NCBI GenBank assembly: GCA_938023035.1
Contig: CALIDI010000004.1
Span: forward strand, 1 to 64,000
Length of the DNA stretch: 64,000 bases
Source: an uncultured Leptolyngbyaceae cyanobacterium
GTDB lineage: Bacteria; Cyanobacteriota; Cyanobacteriia; Leptolyngbyales; Leptolyngbyaceae
Reading direction: 5' to 3'
Shown here: positions 29,818 to 38,991 of the stretch, piece by piece
How positions within the stretch are numbered: the stretch's first letter is position 1
How the letters are laid out: every line of letters begins with the position of its first letter
Position numbers and translations under genes: made by a program
Notes under the pieces: generated by a model
Database searches by the model: none
Told to the model about the DNA's origin: nothing
The model's input: the letters and a program-made list of their open reading frames with translations, nothing else

Positions 29818-31139
29818 GCGTGCACTTTTGCCAAAAAATGACCGATCAGATAAAGCGAACCAGCTAGTACAGTGAGGCTTGGTTTGGCGGCAGCGATGCC
29901 AGCATCAGTGGCTTTTGGGGGGGTAACGGCTACCGTAAGAGCCTCAAAGACATCAGTAAAGGGCTGACACTCCTGCAAATCAGGGCAGATCTCCTGGGCA
30001 AGGAGGGCTAAGGTCTCTGGCTCAGCCGCCGGATTATCTGGAACCGGTACTAGGAACAGGCGATCGCCCGGTTGCAGCAGAGCAGCCAATACCTCTCGAT
30101 GGTCTTTGTTGCGCATCATGCCAATGATCCAGGTAACCCCCCCTTGCCCAATGTTGAAACAAACATCCCCAGCCAGAGTGTAGGGTTGCCCATGGGCTAA
30201 AACCTGATCCACATACTGCCGTAGGGCAATCGCCCCCTCTGAATTATGGGCACCATCGATGAGCAGGGGGTATCCCTGCCAGGTCAACCATTGCAACCGT
30301 CCAGGCCACTGGGTTTGAGCAATGCCTCTGGCAATGATGGCATCGGGCAAATTCCAGCCTTGGGCCTGGAGCCACTTGAGGGCGGCGATCGCTAAGGCTG
30401 AGTTATGCAATTGCATTGCCCCAGCCAAAGGTAGCGGGTATTGAATGCCGTGGCTTTCAGCCCAACCCGCTTCTATCGGGGTCGCAGGTACCGGGTAAAC
30501 CGCAGGACACCCTAACTCAGCAATGCGCTGACGCACAACGGCCATTGCCTCCGGAGGGAGTGGCCCAACTACAGCAGGACAACCGGGCTTCAAAATCCCA
30601 GCTTTTTCCCGGGCAATATCTGCCAGGGTTGGCCCCAAGCGCTGCCAATGTTCCCGGCTAATCGTAGTAATAACGCAGGCTAACGGGCGATCGCAGACAT
30701 TCGTGGCATCCAGGCGCCCCCCCAGCCCCACCTCAATCACGGCCACATCCACCTTTTGTTGAGCAAAATAGACCCAAGCTGCCGCTGTGATGATTTCAAA
30801 CTGGGTGGGAGCCGGCGCATCCGGCGCGATCGCGGCCACCACCTGTTTCAGGGTATGCTCCAATGCAACTGGGGCAATCAATTGGCCATTCAACCAAATC
30901 CGCTCGTTCCAATCCACTAAATGGGGAGACGTGTAGCGCCCTACCCGGTAGCCCGCCGCCATTAGCACCGTAGACAGATAAGCACAAACCGACCCCTTGC
31001 CGTTGCTCCCAGCAACATGCACAATCGGCACCTGCCGTTGAGGATTGCCCAACCGCTCCAACAAACTCTGGCTAGACTCTAGCCCCAACTTGATCCCAAA
31101 CCAGGCAAACGGTTGCAGAATTTCGTCAATTCGAGTCAT
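29814..31139 (-). CDS. folC: Folylpolyglutamate synthase / dihydrofolate synthase
   Basis: FolC attaches glutamate to dihydropteroate and to folates, in the cytoplasm. The 441-residue protein shows the ATP-binding loop HVAGSNGKGSVCAYLS, SPHLVDWNERI and the motifs GLGGRLDATN and ISREHWQRLGPTLADIAREKAGILK. The C-terminal ligase domain begins around the sequence LIDGAHN. The gene stands alone on the minus strand. Confidence 0.95.
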   Translation of the reverse strand: MTRIDEILQPFAWFGIKLGLESSQSLLERLGNPQRQVPIVHVAGSNGKGSVCAYLSTVLMAAGYRVGRYTSPHLVDWNERIWLNGQLIAPVALEHTLKQVVAAIAPDAPAPTQFEIITAAAWVYFAQQKVDVAVIEVGLGGRLDATNVCDRPLACVITTISREHWQRLGPTLADIAREKAGILKPGCPAVVGPLPPEAMAVVRQRIAELGCPAVYPVPATPIEAGWAESHGIQYPLPLAGAMQLHNSALAIAALKWLQAQGWNLPDAIIARGIAQTQWPGRLQWLTWQGYPLLIDGAHNSEGAIALRQYVDQVLAHGQPYTLAGDVCFNIGQGGVTWIIGMMRNKDHREVLAALLQPGDRLFLVPVPDNPAAEPETLALLAQEICPDLQECQPFTDVFEALTVAVTPPKATDAGIAAAKPSLTVLAGSLYLIGHFLAKVHA

Positions 31140-31520
31140 CGCCTTTACACTCTCCCGCAGTGGTTATACACTTTCGCTAAATACTCTGCACAGTCTGCGA
31201 TCGCCCTGCTTCTCATGGTGACGGTGAGTCAAAAAGCCTACCCAACATTGGCCGTTGAGCACTGAGTTTGCCTCCCGCTTTCTAACCAAAGCTACATCAA
31301 TCACCCTCAAAAGCGTAGCCTTCCACTTCAACCGACGGAAGAACATAGAAATTTGCCTGCGCAAAACCTGGATGTAATGTATTCGTAACGTTTTCAGGGC
31401 GATTACCGGCTTAACTGTCAGCTTTTCCCAGCTCACTGGCAGCAGTATCCTGTAGGAAAGAAGCGCGAATGTTATAATCACGATTCTGTAACCATACATG
31501 CATTAACGAGAGGTTTTGCC
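31140..31520. other. Divergent intergenic region folC-metK
   Basis: About 380 bases. It contains palindromic element copy 3 (31228-31286). Before metK, TATAATCACGATTCTG (31472-31487) has a TATAAT at 31472 that could be the metK -10 box. A minus-strand open frame across the region (31164-31499) covers the repeat and has no homology I recognise. Confidence 0.5.
31228..31286. repeat. Small palindromic element, copy 3
   Basis: GTCAAAAAGC and GCTTTCTAAC are near-complementary arms (two mismatches). The interior GAGCACTGAGTTTGCCTC and the tail CAAAGCTACAT match copies 4 and 5. Confidence 0.7.
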
Positions 31521-32780
31521 TTGACTCGTCGCTACCTGTTTACCTCTGAGTCGGTCACGGAAGGTCACCCTGACAAGATTTGCGATCAAATCTCCGACAC
31601 TATTCTCGACAATCTACTGGCTCAAGACCCTGAAAGTCGGGTAGCGGCGGAGGTTGTTGTTAACACCGGCCTGGTTTTGATTACCGGTGAGATTTCGTCG
31701 AAAGCCCAGGTCAATTACATTGATTTGGCTCGCCAGAAAATTGCCGAAATCGGTTACACCGGTGAAGCCAGCGGTTTTAGCTGCCACAGTTGCGCGGTGT
31801 TAGTCGCCCTAGATGCGCAGTCGCCGGATATTGCTCAAGGTGTGAATACGGCCCATGAAACCCGTAAGCAAGCAAGCGATGAAGAGCTTGATCGAATTGG
31901 TGCCGGTGACCAGGGGATTATGTTTGGCTTTGCTTGTAACGAAACCCCAGAACTAATGCCATTGCCGATTAGTCTGGCCCATCGCATCGCCCGGCGTCTC
32001 TCCGTTGTACGCAAGACTGGCGTTTTGCCCTACCTGCGCCCTGATGGCAAAACCCAAGTGACTGTACTGTATGAGAATGATCGCCCTGTTGGTATTGATA
32101 CGATTCTGGTATCAACGCAACACACTCCAGAAATTGGAGATATCACGGATGAAGCAGCCATTCAACAGAAAATCAAGCAAGATCTGTGGGATGTCGTGGT
32201 TCTTCCTGTTTTTTCTGATATTTCCATTAAGCCAGATGCCAACACCCGCTTTTTGGTCAACCCGACAGGCAAATTCGTGATTGGCGGGCCACAGGGCGAC
32301 TCGGGTTTAACCGGGCGTAAGATTATTGTTGACACCTATGGCGGCTATTCTCGCCATGGCGGCGGGGCTTTCTCTGGTAAAGATCCCACGAAGGTTGATC
32401 GTAGTGCAGCCTATGCCTGTCGCTATGTAGCGAAGAATATTGTGGCGGCAGGGCTGGCTGAGCGATGCGAGGTGCAATTGAGTTACGCCATTGGAGTCGC
32501 TCGTCCGGTCAGTATTATGATTGATACCTTTGGCACTGGCAAAATTGACGACGATCGCCTGCTTCAAGTAGTAAAGCAGCATTTTGAATTGCGTCCTGCT
32601 GGCATCATTCAAGCCTTTAACCTACAGGCCCTCCCGGCTGAGCGAGGTGGACGGTTTTATCAAGATGTAGCTGCCTACGGGCACTTTGGCCGCACCGATA
32701 TCGATCTGCCCTGGGAACAGACCGATAAAGCCCCTCTGCTAAAAGCGGCAGTATCAGAGGCTTTGTCGGTTAGCGTCTAG
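31521..32780 (+). CDS. metK: S-adenosylmethionine synthetase
   Basis: MetK makes S-adenosylmethionine from methionine and ATP. The 419-residue protein begins [20 protein letters not shown], and [15 protein letters not shown] and [20 protein letters not shown] are the two family signatures. The start codon is TTG with AGAGGT 11 bases upstream, and no in-frame ATG exists near. There is no SAM riboswitch recognisable in the leader. Confidence 0.97.
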   Translation: MTRRYLFTSESVTEGHPDKICDQISDTILDNLLAQDPESRVAAEVVVNTGLVLITGEISSKAQVNYIDLARQKIAEIGYTGEASGFSCHSCAVLVALDAQSPDIAQGVNTAHETRKQASDEELDRIGAGDQGIMFGFACNETPELMPLPISLAHRIARRLSVVRKTGVLPYLRPDGKTQVTVLYENDRPVGIDTILVSTQHTPEIGDITDEAAIQQKIKQDLWDVVVLPVFSDISIKPDANTRFLVNPTGKFVIGGPQGDSGLTGRKIIVDTYGGYSRHGGGAFSGKDPTKVDRSAAYACRYVAKNIVAAGLAERCEVQLSYAIGVARPVSIMIDTFGTGKIDDDRLLQVVKQHFELRPAGIIQAFNLQALPAERGGRFYQDVAAYGHFGRTDIDLPWEQTDKAPLLKAAVSEALSVSV

Positions 32781-32857
32781 CCGTAATCTAGGGAGGTGAC
32801 TATTTAGTACGGCCCGGTTAGGGTAGCGCTCTTTTCAAGCAATGACCTGAGACCTCG

Positions 32858-32889
32858 GCTTAGGCTGTTCTTAGCTTAGGCTGTTCTTA
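32858..32889. repeat. Exact 2 x 16-base tandem duplication
   Basis: GCTTAGGCTGTTCTTA occurs at 32858-32873 and unchanged at 32874-32889, between metK and the SH3-like gene. Confidence 0.9.
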
Positions 32890-33035
32890 ATAGTCGCAGG
32901 GTGGGTAAAGAGCGTTAGCCTGTACCCACCGAGTAAAGTTAATCGGCGCAACTGCTCTAGCCTTTGACTGCCGACCGGTGGCACAGCAGTCAGGGGCCTT
33001 CTATCGAAGAATCAGCCCTGCAGTGGGGGTGAAGC

Positions 33036-33695
33036 ATGGCAAAGCCAAAAGGGAGGGATCTGATAACCAGCTTTGTGCTGTTTGGCCTTTTGGGGCTTGC
33101 TAGCGTCACTCCGGCTCAAGAAACTACCGCCCTCACTGAGCGCAGTGACTATGTGGGTGTTTGCCGCACTACGGCCAATGCTGCCCCCCTTTATGAGAAT
33201 GCCCGGTTGACAAAGGAGATCAGCTTGGTGCCTGCAAATACTCAAGTGACTTTGACCGGCGTTGTCGGGAATGGGATTGCTCAAATTAAACAGCCAGAGG
33301 TTGGTTGGTTACGCTCGGCGAGTTTGCTGAGCCGCTGTGGGGATGGCACTGTCAGTCCACTGCCACCCGATATCGATACCAATCCGATCTACTGTCGGAG
33401 GCTCCGAAGTGCGCAGGTTGATGGGGCTGCTTACGCTTACTTAAATGCTGGACTAGTTGCCTTTGATCAGCCCGGAGGTACGATGCACCGCTATCGAGGA
33501 CAGCCCGATGGCCCTAGCGGGGCAGCCGTCGTTCGCCTGACCCAAAGCCCTGCTCAAACCCAAGTCTATGGCGATCGCGACTGGGTACGGGTTAAATACC
33601 GTAGCCAATCGGGTAGCCAGCGCATTGGTTGGATCGCCCTCGGCTCAACGGGGGGACTGCGCAGCCTAGCAAACTGCCTACCAGGGCAGTCATAA
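33036..33695 (+). CDS. Exported protein with bacterial SH3-like domains
   Basis: A 219-residue protein with a signal peptide (MAKPKGRDLITSFVLFGLLG, probable cleavage near ASVTPAQ at 22-28). It then has two SH3b-like stretches with paired cysteines: CRTTANAAPLYENARLTKEI to EVGWLRSASLLSRC (about 43-113) and QVYGDRDWVRVKYRSQSG to GWIALGSTGG (about 171-213). Such domains often bind peptidoglycan or act as adaptors outside the membrane. The role here is unknown, and neighbours give no hint. Confidence 0.75.
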   Translation: MAKPKGRDLITSFVLFGLLGLASVTPAQETTALTERSDYVGVCRTTANAAPLYENARLTKEISLVPANTQVTLTGVVGNGIAQIKQPEVGWLRSASLLSRCGDGTVSPLPPDIDTNPIYCRRLRSAQVDGAAYAYLNAGLVAFDQPGGTMHRYRGQPDGPSGAAVVRLTQSPAQTQVYGDRDWVRVKYRSQSGSQRIGWIALGSTGGLRSLANCLPGQS

Positions 33696-33727
33696 TTACG
33701 GTCTTCAGTTGATTAAATCCCCACTCT

Positions 33728-34948
33728 TTAGCCTTCAATCGCAGCCAGAATCGCCTTTGGGGTCAGCCGATCCTTAAACCAGACGATCGGCGTCGAGATT
33801 TGGCGCAGATCAATTCCTGCTTTCTCTAACTTCAGCCGCTCAGACACTGCCAGGATCAAGTCATCTCGCCCCGATTGTCGTACCTGGGCGAACTTCTTCC
33901 TGAGATAGTCTGGTCGCCAGTAGCCCACAATCTCTAGCAAAAGGCTACGTCCATCGGGATGCACCAGCCGAAAATCAGGAATCATGACACTCCCCGGAAT
34001 GGGGATGAGATCAACCTCACGCTCTAAACGCCAGTCCGTTTTTGCCTTTTGCCAGCGCTCCACAAACCCCTGCTCTAGCAAGCTGTCATAGGTCTTACCA
34101 GGGGGGTAGTGGGTGACTAGACCACAGTCTGAGTCGAGGGTAAAGCGATGCGATCGCACGGTGCCAGCATCGTTGTCCTTACGATGGAGGGTCGCTGTCA
34201 AGCTCCAACGGGTGACATGTAGCAGCGCTGGGAGCAACATGGCCAACTGCAGGCCATAGTGGGTGTTGGGTCTAAATAAACTCGTGGGGCCATCAATCGT
34301 GAGGGTAAATCCATAATCAGCATCCCCTTCGATATAACTCATCAGGCGAAACAGCTTGATGTAGCGAAATAGGAGTTTATATTGACCAGGGTCATTGCGA
34401 TGGGCATTAATCACCACCTGACTCGCTCGATAAAAAACGCCCTGCACCTGCGACAAATTGTAGCGATGCAACAGCATCTCAACGGTTGGCGGCTCAAAGC
34501 TAATCAGTCGCTGGTTTTCAGGTAGGTCGGCATAAAGCCCTGCTCGTACTTGCTCAGGCCTGACCTCGTAGCCCATTTCTTGAGAGAGGGCCACCGCCAC
34601 CTGTTGAATGGTGATTTGGGTTGTCTGGACACTGGGAACACTTTGGGTCGCCAGCGTGAAAATGCGTTGGCGCAGACTCGCTGGCTCTAAAGGGCTAACT
34701 ACCTCAAAGTGGCTAAAGGCTTCACTTAAGAGCAGATGAGCTAACCCCCGTTTAATTCGATAATCGGTACCCGTACCTTCTAACTCGGCCAAAGCCTGGT
34801 TCAAATCGGCACGAGTGCTGCCAATGGCCGCCCTAAACGTTTGAATCAACGCCGCCGCGATCGCTTGGTTCTCTGTCGCGATCGCCAACCGCTTGGGAAT
34901 CACGGCTTCACCACTGTAGCGATGCAAAAGTAAATCGGTGGGTAACAT
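33728..34948 (-). CDS. DUF790 (Bax1-like) nuclease-family protein
   Basis: A 406-residue protein of the DUF790 family. Archaeal Bax1 of this family is the nuclease partner of the XPB helicase in DNA repair. The N-terminal part, MLPTDLLLHRYSGEAVIPKR, is the family start. A nuclease-like core in the C-terminal third has IPDFRLVHPDGRSLLLEIVG (about 322-341), which fits the Asp and Glu of a PD-(D/E)XK site, followed by YWRPDYLRKKF. In many genomes an XPB-like helicase gene is next to it, but here none lies within several kilobases on either side. I infer a role in DNA repair, but the assignment rests on family resemblance. Confidence 0.8.
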   Translation of the reverse strand: MLPTDLLLHRYSGEAVIPKRLAIATENQAIAAALIQTFRAAIGSTRADLNQALAELEGTGTDYRIKRGLAHLLLSEAFSHFEVVSPLEPASLRQRIFTLATQSVPSVQTTQITIQQVAVALSQEMGYEVRPEQVRAGLYADLPENQRLISFEPPTVEMLLHRYNLSQVQGVFYRASQVVINAHRNDPGQYKLLFRYIKLFRLMSYIEGDADYGFTLTIDGPTSLFRPNTHYGLQLAMLLPALLHVTRWSLTATLHRKDNDAGTVRSHRFTLDSDCGLVTHYPPGKTYDSLLEQGFVERWQKAKTDWRLEREVDLIPIPGSVMIPDFRLVHPDGRSLLLEIVGYWRPDYLRKKFAQVRQSGRDDLILAVSERLKLEKAGIDLRQISTPIVWFKDRLTPKAILAAIEG

Positions 34949-35375
34949 GAAGCACCATTACCAGCAAAGAACCGCAACAGTGATTGCTACAGCACGACAA
35001 AACCCATTAAGACATTTGCTCGAAGAAAAGCCTAGGAAGGATCCCCTTTATCCAGGAGCGCTACCGCCCCGTGCCATCTTAACCTTAGTGCGTAAGGCTA
35101 TATTCAAAAAACAACCGCAAGGTTGAGTTTTGAGTATAGCCAGGTGATCTACTCTCATTTTGGTAAAAACCGCCTCAGAGGTGAGTCAACGTTTCCCAGA
35201 AAACAACTTAAGCGACTCTCGATTAAGACTAGAGCGATAGACGGAACACCTTTATCTCGTCCGCAAAATTTTAATCGATCCTAGGCCCCCAAAGTCTAGA
35301 CCATCAACGGTTAAGCCCGTCAACGTTCTAGGGCTTAAGTGACTTGTCAAATCTAAAATTTGACTGCATCCATGA
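34949..35375. other. Intergenic region with long hairpin
   Basis: About 430 bases. A plus-strand frame of 62 residues (34938-35126) overlaps the DUF790 start region and lacks a ribosome site, so it is not called. It ends inside the hairpin at 35096-35141. The remainder (35142-35375) shows no gene or repeat. Confidence 0.5.
35096..35141. repeat. Long imperfect hairpin, 21-base arms
   Basis: GGCTATATTCAAAAAACAACC and GGTTGAGTTTTGAGTATAGC(C) pair over 21 bases with three mismatches around a GCAA tetraloop. No gene ends right before it on either strand, so it is not an obvious terminator. It could be the remnant of a small mobile palindrome or a structured RNA. Confidence 0.75.
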
Positions 35376-35765
35376 CTAGCGAGCCAGTTGATTCGCTTTT
35401 TTGGCCAAGTCCACATCTAATTGAGTAATACCCCCCGAATCATGAGTCACCAGATCAATCGAGACGCGATTGTAGACATTAAACCACTCTGGATGATGAC
35501 CCATGGCCTCAGCCACCAAAGCAACGCTAGACATAAAGCCAAACGCCTCAACAAAAGAATCAAACCGATAATCTCGATGAAGCTTACCTGATTCTACCGT
35601 CCACCCAGTCAGGTCATTAAGCGCGTTATCAAGCTGATCCGCCGTCAAAACAGGAGCTGCCATAGAAATGATGGAATGAATAATAACGACATTGGCCCCA
35701 TAGGCTGGCAGAGATGACAGCGAAAAAGTCATCACCAGCAGCAGACCCATTAACCATTTCAGCAT
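35376..35765 (-). CDS. Pterin-4a-carbinolamine dehydratase with signal peptide
   Basis: The C-terminal 90 residues are a complete pterin carbinolamine dehydratase domain, which recycles 4a-hydroxytetrahydropterins: [34 protein letters not shown] with the conserved His-His-Pro, [19 protein letters not shown] with His and Asp, and the end [12 protein letters not shown]. Unusually, the frame from ATG 35765 begins with a good signal peptide ([20 protein letters not shown], then AYG-A). A cytoplasmic start at ATG 35663 ([12 protein letters not shown]) is possible, but neither start has a clear ribosome site, and a chance signal peptide in frame is unlikely. The export would be odd for a cytoplasmic pterin enzyme. 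The longest frame begins at 35789. Confidence 0.85.
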   Translation of the reverse strand: MLKWLMGLLLVMTFSLSSLPAYGANVVIIHSIISMAAPVLTADQLDNALNDLTGWTVESGKLHRDYRFDSFVEAFGFMSSVALVAEAMGHHPEWFNVYNRVSIDLVTHDSGGITQLDVDLAKKANQLAR

Positions 35766-35947
35766 AGGAGAGGACTCAACCTGTCGCAATTACCCGTTGT
35801 GAATGTGAGCGATTGAATTCACTCTATCAGTCCTTTTGCTGATTCCACCATTTCTCATTTCTCTAGTGGTTCACCCGTTCACCCAAGGAACTTCGCTTGG
35901 CAATCTAAATCCAGAAAATCTCAGTTATGGCGTCTTGAAGGGCATCC

Positions 35948-35988
35948 AACCCCGCAAAATCTGCTGAGCAGACAATCCTGGCGGGGTT
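35948..35988 (-). terminator. Hairpin after the STAS gene
   Basis: AACCCCGC and GCGGGGTT are perfect 8-base arms, with a second palindrome TCTGCTGAGCAGA in the loop. It touches the stop codon of the STAS gene on the minus strand. The downstream bases are not T-rich. Confidence 0.65.
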
Positions 35989-36336
35989 CTAAGCTTTCAG
36001 CTTACCGACAGCGGCTTCCACGCTTGTATTCAGTGAAAAAAACTGCTCTAGATGAACCATTTTCATGGTCTGGGTCACCCGTGGATTCGTCACAATCTGT
36101 AGCTTGCCCTGTTCATTCTGCACTTTTTTAAAGAGTTGTACCAGGGAACCAAGGCCAGAACTATCGATGAAATCAATCTTTGATAAATCCAGAACAATAC
36201 TCTTGGGACCATCTTCAACCGCCTTGGTCAGAGCTTTCTTAAAAGTCGGCTCTGAAAAAGCATCAAGAAGACCAGCGAGGCGAATAATCTGATAAGTGTC
36301 CTTGACTTCACGGGTGCCTCTCAAGCTAACGGTCAA
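35989..36336 (-). CDS. STAS-domain anti-sigma factor antagonist
   Basis: A 115-residue single STAS domain of the SpoIIAA/RsbV type. The phosphorylatable serine site is DFIDSSGLGSL with Ser59/Ser60. The C-terminal half (LFKKVQNEQGKLQIVT) matches the fold. Such proteins are switched by a serine kinase and a PP2C phosphatase to release a sigma factor or another partner, and neither is next to it here. The target is unknown. Confidence 0.9.
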   Translation of the reverse strand: MTVSLRGTREVKDTYQIIRLAGLLDAFSEPTFKKALTKAVEDGPKSIVLDLSKIDFIDSSGLGSLVQLFKKVQNEQGKLQIVTNPRVTQTMKMVHLEQFFSLNTSVEAAVGKLKA

Positions 36337-36525
36337 GGTTAATGGTTCAGGAATAATACCCTCCTCGCTTTTTCATTCCGAAACGACGGTTTAGTATACA
36401 CCTTTACAAAGAGTTTTGTCAGGTGATTGAGATGCCGGATATCTTAACGGATTTAGCGCGTCAGGGTGAAGGGGCGATCGCGAAAAAGCCCGAATTAAAT
36501 GATGGGCAGTAAAAAAGCAGACGTT

Positions 36526-36660
36526 GCTAAATCTGGATAGGAATTACCCAATTCACCCTCACGCTCACCCTAGCCCCAAGGGCGACGGTACAGAATCTTT
36601 CGCACCCTTCTCCCAATGGAAGAAAGATAGGGGCGGAGGGAGATTCAAAATCGACACCCC
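36526..36660. repeat. Dispersed CCCTCACCC repeat, copy 4
   Basis: In the gap between the STAS gene and carA, TTGCTAAATCTGGATAGGAA at 36526 repeats the opening of copy 2. It continues with CACCCTCACGCTCACCCTAG and CACCCTTCTCCCAATGGAAG. Both strands carry short open frames across it, which are repeat shadows. Confidence 0.75.
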
Positions 36661-36734
36661 CACCTCCCCATGGCTTGATCATTCTCAAGTGCATCCCAGT
36701 TTCGTAGGCAACTTGCAAAAGTGAGATGCATCCA

Positions 36735-37895
36735 TCATTCTTTACCTTCGCGTTGCCGATACGCGCGCATTTGACTCACAAACTTGGCAAATAAATAGTC
36801 GGCATCATGAGGCCCAGGACTGGCTTCGGGGTGATATTGCACCGAGAAAATTGGCAGGGAAGTATGTCGTAAACCCGCGACAGTGCGATCGTTGAGGTTC
36901 AGGTGAGTGATTTCAAGATCGCTGTTCTCAATGGATTCTGCCGCGATCGCAAATCCATGATTTTGGCTAGTAATTTCAACCTGTTGGCTTAAGCCACAGG
37001 GCTGATTGAGACCACGATGCCCAAATTTGAGCTTAAAGGTTTCACCCCCCATCGATAAACCAAGGATCTGATGCCCCATACAAATCCCAAACATGGGCTT
37101 ATTGCTCTGCAAGAGCGCTTTGGTAGTTTCAATGCCTTCGACATTGGCTGCCGGATCCCCCGGCCCGTTGGAGAGAAAGATCCCGTCAGGGTTATAGCTC
37201 AAAATTTCTTCTGGGGAGGTGTTAGCTGGCACCACAATTACACGACAGCCATAGCTCGCTAACCGTCGCAGAATGTTGCGCTTGACCCCAAAATCAATCG
37301 CCACCACTGTTAGCGGTTCAGCGTCTCCAACTGTTGCAGCAGTGCCATACTGCCAGATGCTATCCGTTGCATCCGTCCATTCGTAGACTGTGGGGGTGGT
37401 CACTTCTCGCACTAAATTCAAACCGGCCATGCTGGGAGCTTCTTGCACTCTCTGATGCAGTTCCACTGGCTCCAGAATTTCTGTCGAGATGGCTCCGTTC
37501 ATTGCCCCAATCGATCGCAATTTGCGGGTCAGCGCCCGGGTATCGATCCCGTAGATGGCAATAATTTTGTGCTGTTTGAGATATTCCGGTAAGGATTGGG
37601 TGGATCGCCAGCTGCTCGGCTTAAAGCAGACATTACGGGCAACCACTCCTCTAACCTGGGGTTGGCTAGATTCTTCATCCTCCGGATTGACCCCCGTATT
37701 GCCCAGTTCAGGATAGGTAAAGGAAACAATCTGGCCCCGGTAGCTTGGATCGGTTAAAACTTCCTGATAACCCGTCATGCCGGTATTAAAAACGACTTCA
37801 CCGATCGCCGTCCCCGATGCACCAAATGACCAACCTGGATAGGTGGTGCCATCGGCTAAAACCAGCAACGCCGGCTGTGTCGGAGAAATAACCAT
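36735..37895 (-). CDS. carA: Carbamoyl-phosphate synthase small subunit
   Basis: CarA is the glutaminase subunit of carbamoyl-phosphate synthetase, supplying ammonia for arginine and pyrimidine synthesis. The 386-residue product has the N-terminal small-subunit domain ([34 protein letters not shown]) and the class I amidotransferase domain with the nucleophile cysteine in [14 protein letters not shown] and the His-Pro-Glu of [13 protein letters not shown]. carB is not in this window. Confidence 0.97.
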   Translation of the reverse strand: MVISPTQPALLVLADGTTYPGWSFGASGTAIGEVVFNTGMTGYQEVLTDPSYRGQIVSFTYPELGNTGVNPEDEESSQPQVRGVVARNVCFKPSSWRSTQSLPEYLKQHKIIAIYGIDTRALTRKLRSIGAMNGAISTEILEPVELHQRVQEAPSMAGLNLVREVTTPTVYEWTDATDSIWQYGTAATVGDAEPLTVVAIDFGVKRNILRRLASYGCRVIVVPANTSPEEILSYNPDGIFLSNGPGDPAANVEGIETTKALLQSNKPMFGICMGHQILGLSMGGETFKLKFGHRGLNQPCGLSQQVEITSQNHGFAIAAESIENSDLEITHLNLNDRTVAGLRHTSLPIFSVQYHPEASPGPHDADYLFAKFVSQMRAYRQREGKE

Positions 37896-38157
37896 ATCTG
37901 CTTACCCATCAACATAACCGCCCTATTATTGCATGGCTCTCTTAGAGCCGCTGGAAACGTCCCCATTTTTTTGTTACGCATTACTGACAGATGGAATCTG
38001 CGATTTTGGCAAAGGCCCTCATCTGACCTTAAGATGACTCCGACAGCGTTGCGGCGTCTGGGAGAAACCAGCTTGAAGGGCCGATCAAGCTCAAAACGCC
38101 ACTGCTCTCCTGGCAATGTGGATGGATGTGGATGGCATCACGCCACCTAGTGGAGCA

Positions 38158-38991
38158 CTAATCTCCCCGGCGGCGACGTTCGCTCTGGTAGCGAATGGAT
38201 TCTGCCAGGCCAAACAATAAACCGGATACAAGAATCAGAACCACACTCAGAGCATTGATATCGGGCTGTACCCCCCGCCGAATGCGACTAAAAATCTCCA
38301 TGGGTAAAGTATTGGTTCCTCCCCCCGCTGTAAAACTGGCAATTAAAAAATCATCCATACTCAACACAAAAGCCAGCAGACACCCCGATAAAATTGCAGG
38401 AGCCAATTCTGGCAGCAGCACTTTCACAAAGGCTTGGGTAGGGGTTGCGCCTAGATCTAGAGCCGCCTCTTCAAGATGGGGGTTAAGATTGGTCATCCGG
38501 GTCGAAACCACTAGGGCGATGTAGGAAATGCAAAATACGACATGGGCCGCTACGACGGTACTTAAACTCAGTTGAATCAGACCGCCACTTAAGGGAATCG
38601 CAATTGAGGCCAGAAAGACGAGTGTTGCCACAGCGATGGAAATGTCGGGAATAATCAGGGGGAGATAGGTAATACTCTGGTACAACCCCTTACCCGGAAA
38701 GCGGTATTTGGCCAAGCCGACTGCCATCAGGGTGCCAATGACGGCGGCGATCGCTACTGCCAAAATGGCAATGACCAGGCTATCGCTCAAGGCTGATAAA
38801 ATGCGCGCATCGGCAAAAAACCGTTGATACCACTGCAGGGTAAAGCCCTTCCAACCTGCACTATAGGGCGACTCGTTAAAGCTGAATACGGCCAGCACTA
38901 AAATGGGCAGATACATGAAGCCAAACATCAGCAGGATAAAGCCGACCTGGAGCAAAACGATGGGATTCAAGGACGATCGCGTTGGGGTCAT
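38158..38991 (-). CDS. potC: Spermidine/putrescine ABC transporter permease PotC
   Basis: A 277-residue inner-membrane permease with six helices, the last gene of potA-D-B-C. The coupling motif EEAALDLGATPTQAFVKVLLPELAPAI (split here as EEAALDLGATPT and FVKVLLPELAPAI) contacts the ATPase. FSMDDFLIASF-type residues (VLSMDDFLIASFTAGG) are typical of PotC. Its start overlaps the potB stop by four bases. Confidence 0.93.
   Translation of the reverse strand: MTPTRSSLNPIVLLQVGFILLMFGFMYLPILVLAVFSFNESPYSAGWKGFTLQWYQRFFADARILSALSDSLVIAILAVAIAAVIGTLMAVGLAKYRFPGKGLYQSITYLPLIIPDISIAVATLVFLASIAIPLSGGLIQLSLSTVVAAHVVFCISYIALVVSTRMTNLNPHLEEAALDLGATPTQAFVKVLLPELAPAILSGCLLAFVLSMDDFLIASFTAGGGTNTLPMEIFSRIRRGVQPDINALSVVLILVSGLLFGLAESIRYQSERRRRGD

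Noticed and set aside
31164..31499. 111-residue minus-strand frame before metK
   Set aside because: It runs across palindromic element copy 3 and the metK promoter region, and shows no family features.
34938..35126. 62-residue plus-strand frame next to the DUF790 gene
   Set aside because: Overlaps the DUF790 start, has no ribosome site, and ends within the long hairpin.
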